The notes beneath the pieces are model-generated. The model was not told the origin of the DNA. It made no database searches and saw only the letters and a program-made list of their open reading frames with translations. This document shows positions 6,587 through 13,167 of a stretch of DNA of 13,167 bases, in pieces; position 1 is the stretch's first letter, and every line of letters begins with the position of its first letter. Origin of the DNA: Beroe ovata. Taxonomy: Eukaryota; Ctenophora; Nuda; Beroida; Beroidae. The stretch covers positions 29,970 through 43,136 of the forward strand of contig CAMPET010000210.1 of assembly GCA_946803715.1 (NCBI GenBank), given 5' to 3'. The translations under genes and the position numbers were made by a program.

Positions 6587-7427
6587 TTACAACTCATCTT
6601 TAGCATTGATGAGCTCCTGAACTTTGTCCACCAGCGAGAGGGGCGAAGTTTTGTGGGAGTAAAATGTGACATCGACACCGTTCTTAGCAACCAGATACTT
6701 GGCAAAGTTCCAACTTGGAACCTGACGGAGATTCATGACTGTTTTTAAATAACAATTTAGATTCCACAACAATTTATCTTCGTGTACGAAAACCGACGTG
6801 TTCACACATTCGTCATTGACTTTAAACTTTCTCACAAATAATCACTTACCTTTCCCGTCATTTGGGTGAGGAAATCGTACAATGGGCTAACATGATCTCC
6901 CTTCACAGTGCACTTGTCAAAGAGTGCAAAGTTTGCCCCTTTCTTGGCAGCGAAAGCAGATATCTCCTGGCAGGAGCCTGGTTCCTGATTGCAAGATAGT
7001 GGTGTCAAGTTGTGTAGGTGAGGAGCGGTGTCAAGGAACGGAGTTGAAAGTGGTGTCAATCTCTTTACCTGTCCACCGAATTGGTTACAGGGAAAGGCGA
7101 GCACAGCGAGCGTATCTGGGAACATTGATTGCAGTTTTGTGAGCTCCGAGTAGTCTCTGTTGGTGTAACCTCAGGCAGACGCCACATTGACCACCAGTGA
7201 CACCTGTGTGTGTGTGTGTTGCTAGGTTACGGACATTAGTCACGTGGTGTCAATTGTACAGTGACAACTAAGGAGATGCCATGGGTCGCTCTAACCTTGC
7301 CTTGGTACTTGCTAAACTGTACAGCTGTTCCATCTATTGCAGTGGCAGAGAGCGAGAAGAAACTCCTCATGGCTGACGATGACGTCATAACTCTACTGCA
7401 CAGCAATACGGTTAGGATTGGGATCAT
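6587..7427 (-). CDS. ER-resident selenocysteine glutathione peroxidase, GPx7/GPx8-like (178 aa)
   Basis: There are four phase-0 exons: 7427-7296, 7203-7069, 6984-6850 and 6721-6587; introns are 92, 84 and 128 bp. ATG 7427 is the first in-frame ATG after an upstream stop and gives a hydrophobic leader (MIPILTVLLC). Later in-frame ATGs at 7388 and 7370 are alternatives. Residues 45-60 read VSLVVNVASA-Sec-GYTNR; the active-site codon at 7173-7171 is TGA. The rest of the catalytic set is present: LAFPCNQFGGQ with its Gln, and SWNFAKYLV with Trp and Asn. The protein ends AKDEL, an ER-retrieval signal. VSLVVNVAS and TGK-P-WNF-KYLV resemble vertebrate GPx7, which has Cys at this position and ends REDL. 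It should reduce hydroperoxides in the ER, probably using PDI-type partners (family knowledge). A SECIS in the 3' UTR supports TGA readthrough. Clear GPx4-like features are also shared, so the exact clade needs a tree. Confidence 0.9.
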
Positions 7428-7799
7428 CGTCAGGGAACCTAACTTGGAATACGGGATCAAAATCTGAGTTATAGCCTGACTCTTAAATCAGGATATTATC
7501 GGTAATGATCAGTTAATCAGTTAAATGTCGGGGGGATGTGATAAGAGGGTCTGACAAAAGCAATGTGGTAAACATACAAATACAGCGCATACAAATTCAA
7601 ATGGGGCCTATACTCTAGCGTCAATCAGCATTCAGCTCTCTTCTTAACATTCATTACAATCATTGGACATATCCAGTACTCACTACTACATGGATAAATG
7701 AACAACATTATTAAATACAGCTGTTCAAGTCCACTCAAGTTGTTAATACAAGTGATAAGTTGGCATACGACAGGAATTAAGGAGGGGAAAGAGAATGTT
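7428..7799. other. Intergenic: peroxidase promoter region and ING3 3' end
   Basis: This 372-bp gap separates the ING3 stop codon from the peroxidase start on the same strand. It must hold the ING3 3' UTR and the peroxidase promoter. I see no canonical AATAAA on the minus strand and no TATA box at a fitting distance. Confidence 0.5.
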
Positions 7800-9757
7800 T
7801 CATTTCTTCTTCTTTAGTGACTCTTCCCTACATTGTGGACAGTACCACTTTCCCTTGGGGGCATCATGGAGATCCACGCAGGGGTAGTGGAACCATTCTA
7901 TCGGACAGTTGGGGTTGTCACAACCCACCATGTCACCGTATGACACCTGAGGAGGAGGGGGAGGAGGGGTTTAGCGTGACACCTGGCTAACACCTGATTA
8001 CTGACACCTGCATGCTATGTTGTACCTGGTTACAAATGCAGTATCTGGGTTCATTTGGATCCACATATTGCCAGTCCACTTCAAATACTTCTTGAGATGA
8101 CTGGTACTCCAGCTTCTTATTCAGCCTGGAGAAAAAGTCATGATCAGATAAGATATCAGACAGTAACTATCCTATACCGTCTCTTTGCCATAAATACCGA
8201 CTAATGTGTGTCCCATGTGTTGTCGTGGAAACCGACTAATGATCCACCCCTTCACCTGAGTTGATTGCCAGCGCCCGGATTCCCCACAGTATCCGCCATG
8301 GGCCCGGGTATCCCAGACCCCGGTCCGAACATGGCGGGTCTCTTCCTCTTCATGGCGGGGGGTTGTTGTTGGGAGTGTGGTTGTGTAGCGCTGCGGTGTG
8401 ACGGAGCAAGGTGTGGCGGGGCGTTGCCTGGCGACGGCGTGCTGATCCCACCCCCTCCAATATCGTGTGGCTCACGCTTGCGTTTCCTCACGTAGTTCAT
8501 GAGATCTGTTGATAGGTCCGACACCTATTGGGGGAAAGAGCGGTAAGATCATGGCGGGATTTGATCCAGGATGTCGCTGATTTTTAGTGATCACGAGATA
8601 TCATGACAGGATTATACCACAGATTGGGGGGAGTTATTATCGTTGTTCATATCGTCATAAAGCATCCTGTAGTCATCGAGACCTTCCAAACCTGGGTGAA
8701 AACTTAGGGTCAGCTGCATTAAACTCAGTTTTATTCTGGTAGATGATATGATAGCGAGAGAAGGAGAAAACGTGTAATCTAAGAACACAAACCGGTGCCA
8801 GATCCCTCGACTTCGTAGTCGGAGAACGTCTCGAAGGTGTTCGCATCTGAGTAGTGGCCGGCAGTTTTCTTCTTAACCGGTTTGGGGGAATCTGGGGGCT
8901 CAGGCTAAGAGGGAGAAATGAGTCAGATAGAACCTAATTGTTAGAATTCGGATGAATGTAAGATATCTACCTATTCCATTCAGGGTCAATCTCAACTCTC
9001 AAGAAAGAAAGGAGTCAGAAATAAGGAATTATCAAAGATATCCGGGGGTCGAATTCAATAAGATCACATGTCTCTCACCTCCTTCATTGCCATTTGCTCC
9101 AGAACATCCGTTATTCCCTCATTATCCGCCTCCAGCTCTGCCTTGAACTTTCCCAGCTCCCTTTCCAACTTTTGAAGATACCTCGAGACCTGAAACAGCA
9201 ATTTCACATATTGGTGCTTTCTATTGCCATAGATTTTGATGAACGTTTCTTCTAGAGAAATGATCATGAATCTATTGATGACTCACTGAAGCATGAAGTG
9301 TAGTTGAGAGCGCAACTTTCTCATCAGCAATCTCCATAATCTTCTTAAAACTCTGAAAACAAGTTATTTATCGGAACAAAATTTCCAGAAAAACCTACGT
9401 CGAAAATTGATGCTATTCTTTCTCGAAAACTCACATCAAGAATGGGAATCTGTTGCTCACTCCACTCTTCGCTAGTCGTGGTTTTCGCTCGCTCACAGAA
9501 CAGTCCGATCTCATGTCTGACATCGCTTGTTTCCCGCTGTACTGTGGCATCCAGGTCTCGCATGAAGGAGAACTGGTACCTCAGATCGAGGTGGAGCTGC
9601 TCAATCACTGGGAGGGGAGGGGGTTAGAGTGAGAGTTAGAGACCATGGCAGAGAGTAAGGAGTGGGGTGATTTATCTGAGGGGAGGGTTTAGGGGAAGTG
9701 AGGTACACTCAAATATTCGTGGGACCTACTCTCGAGGTAATCCTCCAGATACAACAT
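7800..9757 (-). CDS. ING3: Inhibitor of growth protein 3 (ING3), 359 aa, nine exons
   Basis: Exons are 9757-9730, 9607-9435, 9352-9287, 9189-9079, 8904-8793, 8691-8618, 8524-8256, 8125-8026 and 7946-7800, all with GT-AG introns and matching phase. The N-terminal ING domain (1-126) starts [14 protein letters not shown], as in human ING3, and has a coiled-coil stretch with [17 protein letters not shown]. The linker carries basic patches ([18 protein letters not shown]) that may act as nuclear localisation signals. The C-terminal PHD finger is complete in C4HC3 form: C307, C309, C320, C325, H331, C334, C347, C350, with Y314 and W329 placed for an aromatic cage that reads H3K4me3. ING3 is a subunit of the NuA4/TIP60 histone acetyltransferase complex in the nucleus (family knowledge). 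The linker is somewhat shorter than in human ING3 (418 aa). The start lies 305 bp from the upstream gene's stop codon. Confidence 0.93.
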
Positions 9758-10061
9758 TGTCTGCCTCTGTGTGAGTACTCAGGCCGTTATAGTAGTAGAG
9801 ATGTGTAGTGTGGGTGTGGTGTGATGGAAGTCATAGCCATCACTTCAGGAGTTGCGTCATCCTATACAGTACAAGATTACCGATCAGTGTCTGGCTACTA
9901 GATATATCAACACGATTCATTAAAAATGGAACGGTTTACTGCTTCATTGAATAGATGCAATGAGTAACACATTTGCTGGAGATGTAGAAACTTAAAAAGC
10001 AATAAATTAGTTTATCTGCAGTAATAACAACCCAAAACATGGTTCATATCAAAGTGCCTTA
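9758..10061. other. Intergenic: ING3 promoter region and TTC19 3' end
   Basis: This 304-bp gap lies between two minus-strand genes. The sequence just upstream of the ING3 ATG is rich in CAC repeats on the minus strand (CACACCACACCCACAC). An AATAAA occurs near 10000 but on the plus strand, where no gene ends. No minus-strand AATAAA is seen. Confidence 0.5.
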
Positions 10062-12291
10062 TCAAAGTTGTTCATCCCTCTTTCTCTGTAAATCGTCTAG
10101 TATATTGAGATTGTTACGGATCTGAAAGAGTGAGATGAAAGTTCACTTCACCTCACAAAACAGCAAAATTAACCATCAGGAATGTGCTAACCTCTACCAT
10201 GGTGACATGGTCACCGGACTTTCTACAAGATTGAAGAAGATCAGTGTATAAAGCCCTGGCTTCCTCAAAATTCCCTGAAAACACAGCAAATTCAGTGAAC
10301 GCGCCTGAATTCTGAAACGCGCGTTTTGCGAGAAATGCGTGTCGGTGATAAATTAGAATGCTGAAATGTCGCAAAGTACTGCGCGAATGTCAAATGTTAT
10401 CCGCGCGCTGCGCTCTTTTCGTTGCGACCGGCACAAATATGCGCACCAAGTATTTGCCATTGCATGACACCAGTTGTTACTACCTCTTGACACCACTAAC
10501 CTCTGTACATATTGATAGTTGCTCTGTTACACATGATAGCTGGTAGTGCTGTAACATTCGTTACTTTAGCTCTCTCAATAGCTTTTTCCACCAAATCAAG
10601 CGCTAAATCGTACCTGATGGAAAATGTAATAAATTCCATAAATTCCATAGAGGATTAAAATCTGTGCAAAAATTTCAGGAAATCCCGCTAAACTAACTGC
10701 TCCAATCTCTCGTGAACTGTTGCTAAATCATTCATCAGGACTGGTATATGGGAATCGGCTGGTCCTAGAACCCTGTAAAATAGTTGATATGGTTAAGAGT
10801 TCCATTTCAGTTGGCGCATGCGTTCTTGACACCACTTCAATTCCTGACACCACTTAACAATCACTGAAGCTACTTCCATTCTTGACACCACTTAATTACC
10901 ACTGACGCCACTTCCATTACTGACACCACTTACCTCTCCGCAAATTCTAGAGCGTGTTTGTACATGTTCAGAGCGTTTTCAGGATGTTCCATTGATAGAT
11001 ACACTTTCCCTAGTCCTTCGTAGCTCAAACCTGGGCGAAGTGCCAATAACGAACAACTATAATTGGAAATAGCCAAGATATAGTTGTTCAAGATATTGAG
11101 AAAAACTAATTCTCGATGAACATTGGAGAGCTAGATCTCCCAATCCCTCCCTACCTGCCAGTGTTATAACATCTGGATTCTTCTCTCCCTTTGTATTAGC
11201 AAGTTCTGCTGTGGTCACTTGGACACAATGACTGAGGGGACATAAGTTAAGATACTGACTTACTATCAGATCTAATAACCTATGAATCGTGTTTTATGAA
11301 GGAGCATCAAACCCACATGCGCGAGGCCACATACTCACATGAAGCTAAGTTCTGCTAACTTATACTCCCCCATAATTGCGTAAATCTGCCCAACTTTGAG
11401 AAACAGCTCGGTTATTGTTCTGTTGCTTCTCTCCATACCGTTTAGAGCTAGTCCGTTAATAGTACCCATGTACAGCTTTACAGCTTCGGAATAACTGGGA
11501 AAAATTAGATATCTGTGAATGTTCATCTTACTTTAGATAAGAATGCTGAACATTCACTGATAATTACACACCACTCCAATTGGAGAGCTATGTTGCCCAA
11601 CTGATCCATGAGAAAAACAATCTCTCTACTGGGGACTGGAGCGTGTTTTGTCCGCTCTAAATCATCCTGTACCAACTGAAAACAGAAACGGTTAAACTTA
11701 ATACAAAACCACATCACTTGACGTACTACATCACTTGATAAAATCCTATCACTAAATGAAGCCACCCGAACACTTGTCACTTGAAACTGGTTACAAATTT
11801 GTCACTGGCTCACTTGATGAAATCACTTCATCCAATAATTCCTGATAGCTACCTTGAGTGCTTCCTCGAAGTGTGGCTTTGCAAGTTCTGGCTCTGCCTG
11901 GTGCAAGTGCATTGTGCACATTCCTGTAGGAATGTGTGAAATCAACAACGGCCAATGAATTGATATGACGTGTATAATAAGAAAGATTGATAGAGATTCG
12001 AAATGTCTAACCTAGCTCTTTCTTTAGTTTGTCTTCTCTGCTCTCTCGTTTGAAGAAGGATCCAGCAACAACGACAAAGGGAAGCGTGGCAGAGAGGTAC
12101 AGAGTTCTCCCACCTCTAGAATCTCTGAAATTGTTCGACATGAACTTATTCTTCAGTCTGTCCACCAAACTCCAAAGTTGAATATCAGTGACTAAAACAC
12201 AGACTCAATCGTACCGATGTTGGTGGTGTTGCCAGTTTGTTCTCTGAGACTGCTGTACGTGGTGATTTGTGTTGAGGAGTGAGGACAGCAT
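10062..12291 (-). CDS. TTC19: Tetratricopeptide repeat protein 19 homologue, mitochondrial (352 aa, or 361 from 12318)
   Basis: There are eleven exons: 12291-12215, 12157-12012, 11923-11853, 11675-11572, 11494-11339, 11231-11155, 11030-10934, 10772-10698, 10613-10501, 10274-10192 and 10121-10062, phase-consistent throughout. The in-frame ATG at 12318 adds nine residues (MICVRRGGR). The start is basic and rich in Ser, His and Gln, like a mitochondrial presequence. One membrane segment follows at about 44-61 (TLYLSATLPFVVVAGSFF). The rest is TPR helices. TELFLKVGQIYAIMGEYKLA, VLMNDLATVHERL and FEEARALYTDLLQSCRKSGD align with human TTC19. TTC19 sits in the inner mitochondrial membrane and clears Rieske-protein fragments from complex III (family knowledge). 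Intron 1 is only 57 bp; a 45-bp alternative (acceptor at 12170) keeps the same frame. Human TTC19 is 380 aa. The N-terminal exon is the least certain part. Confidence 0.87.
10824..10933. repeat. Degenerate tandem repeat of ~20 bp in TTC19 intron 7
   Basis: On the plus strand about six units share TGACACCACTT, separated by about 20 bp (TTGACACCACTTCAATTCC and variants such as TGACGCCACTTCC). In the direction of transcription the array starts exactly at the splice donor, GTAAGTGGTGTCAG. The same decamer recurs in other introns of this window. Confidence 0.7.
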
Positions 12292-12318
12292 CCTCCCTCC
12301 CCTTCTTACACAAATCAT

Positions 12319-12527
12319 GGTTACAGTGACATGGGGACTGTTCGTTACATGCTGTCAGATGGAGATGAGTAGGACACAGCAGAGATCATTTGTCGAGATT
12401 AGTGAGAAACATAGTGATGTACACGTGTCATAAAGAGAAATAACATAAAACTTGGATCTTCGCCAGAATACTCATTATCATTTACTTGGAGTTAGAATCG
12501 TGACTACATCACACAGTTTCTACGCAT
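12319..12527. other. Short intergenic gap upstream of TTC19
   Basis: This 209-bp gap must hold the promoter and 5' UTR of TTC19 and the 3' UTR of the next gene. It contains one CACGTG E-box (12422-12427), about 100 bp from the TTC19 ATG. No TATA box is obvious. Confidence 0.45.
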
Positions 12528-13087
12528 CTATTTAACAATTCTAAACTCATTCCACTGTAAGTAGAGCGGTCGCTTCCCATGACCCTTCCATACCCTATGT
12601 CTAGCAATGTTAGGGGCCATGAGACCCTTCTTGATTAATTGTTTATCAGGAATACTCCGCAGGGTTTGGGGTTCAGGGTCTGGTTTCGGCTCGTTCTGGA
12701 AATCGACAGGCCACACGTCCGTTCTCTTATCTTGGTCAAAGTAACCCGGTAAAAGTCGCTTTATTTCAGATTCCTCGACAAAAACTGCGTCACACTTTGC
12801 CACCTTGTCAAAATGGATCAGCTTTACTTCTGTCTTCTCTTTTTCCGGTTTCCTGTGGTATGAATGCTAGGTAACATGACTGTATTATGAATAGGGGAGT
12901 GCAGCTTGACTGACTGTAGCTGAGTCACGTGTTGCAGGTTGCTAGGTCACGTGTATTACCAGGTGTGTTGCTAGGTCACGTGACTGATGCTAACTCACCA
13001 GTGGATGATGGTTTCACCACTCCCCGTGAGACTGTGGAGTACAGTAAACACACGGAGTACAGACGGTCTGTAAACCAGCCTGTTCAT
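12528..13087 (-). CDS. Unidentified 137-aa protein with mitochondrial-presequence-like start
   Basis: Exon 1 is 13087-12999 and exon 2 is 12852-12528; the junction (CACTG|GTGAGT to CCACAG|G) completes a Trp codon, giving IIHWKPEKEK. The first 24 residues (MNRLVYRPSVLRVFTVLHSL and on) contain three Arg and no acid, as in mitochondrial targeting sequences. The middle has a Lys/Glu-rich stretch, then a Pro-rich NEPKPDPEPQ, and the tail is basic (RHRVWKGHGKRPLYLQWNEF). Size and basic tail suggest a small mitochondrial protein. SGETIIHWKPE faintly recalls the TIVCYHP region of ribosomal protein mL42, but this is too weak to name it. Its downstream neighbour TTC19 is also mitochondrial. The intron carries three E-boxes. 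A coding gene is likely; the family is unknown to me. Confidence 0.7.
12926..12982. promoter_or_regulatory. Cluster of E-boxes with a repeated GTTGCTAGGTCACGTG
   Basis: CACGTG occurs at 12926-12931, 12948-12953 and 12977-12982, inside intron 1 of the 137-aa gene and 100-160 bp after its ATG. Two of them are part of the 16-mer GTTGCTAGGTCACGTG, repeated 29 bp apart (12938 and 12967). GGTCACGTGAC resembles sites bound by USF/MITF/TFE-type bHLH-zip factors. Regulation is inferred from sequence only. Confidence 0.4.
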
Positions 13088-13118
13088 TGTCCTCTATATC
13101 ATGCTGAATTGTATGTGT

Positions 13119-13167
13119 CACGTGTGTGTGTGTGTATGCGTCACGTGTGTGTGTGTGTGTGTGTGTG
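13119..13167. repeat. (TG)n microsatellite with two CACGTG boxes
   Basis: TG dinucleotide runs are interrupted by GCGTCACGTG. E-boxes lie at 13119-13124 and 13142-13147, 30-60 bp upstream of the ATG of the 137-aa gene, so they may belong to its promoter. Confidence 0.85.

Noticed and set aside
6555-6590. ATGA-AAGAT-loop-ATCTT-TGA hairpin just after the stop codon as the SECIS
   Set aside because: Helix II is only 5 bp, the apical AA is missing and the core-to-core distance is about 20 nt. The hairpin at 6353-6428 fits far better.
7171-7173. TGA in the peroxidase as a stop codon, making it a pseudogene
   Set aside because: It falls exactly on the catalytic codon, all other conserved residues and splice sites are intact, and a SECIS-like hairpin lies in the 3' UTR.
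8265-8495. Plus-strand 76-codon frame inside ING3 exon 7
   Set aside because: It is the complement of the proline/glycine-rich ING3 linker and has no independent support.
1-13167. tRNA or rRNA genes
   Set aside because: No cloverleaf-like set of A and B boxes and no rRNA core sequence was noticed by eye; a tRNAscan or Rfam search was not possible here.

Overview
The window looks like animal nuclear DNA with a compact gene layout. Genes are split by short GT-AG introns (about 57-226 bp). Intergenic gaps on the right half are 200-375 bp. Two products (ING3 and TTC19 homologues) are animal-type, and a third gene reads an in-frame TGA as selenocysteine. Short introns, dense genes and many microsatellites would fit a sponge or another early-branching invertebrate. 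The species cannot be read from the sequence, and that placement is inference.

Layout. 1-1960 holds simple repeats, isolated promoter-like motifs and no convincing gene. 1965-2378 (+) is a three-exon gene for a 78-residue secreted peptide precursor with a furin-type RMRR site; I do not recognise it. 3300-3955 is a cluster of small non-autonomous transposons. Two are copies of one ~90-bp element with perfect 9-bp target duplications, and one of these is nested inside a larger inverted-repeat element. 4301-5272 (+) is an intronless gene for a secreted protein with a cysteine-rich head and two rhodanese-like domains. 5273-6350 is non-coding with several minisatellites.

From 6350 to the right end, four genes lie head-to-tail on the minus strand. 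In transcriptional order they are: an unidentified 137-aa protein with a mitochondrial-presequence-like start (13087-12528); a TTC19 homologue, a mitochondrial complex III maintenance factor (12291 or 12318 down to 10062); ING3, the PHD-finger subunit of NuA4/TIP60 (9757-7800); and a glutathione peroxidase of GPx7/GPx8 type (7427-6587). Exon structures were rebuilt by hand. Reading phases agree across all proposed junctions.

The main result is the peroxidase. Its catalytic codon is TGA (7173-7171), its C-terminus is the ER-retrieval signal KDEL, it starts with a hydrophobic leader, and a SECIS-like hairpin lies 176 nt after the stop codon. It therefore reads as an ER-resident selenoprotein version of a family whose vertebrate members use cysteine. 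A shared short repeat (TGACACCACT and its complement) recurs in introns of the minus-strand genes, twice fused to a splice donor.
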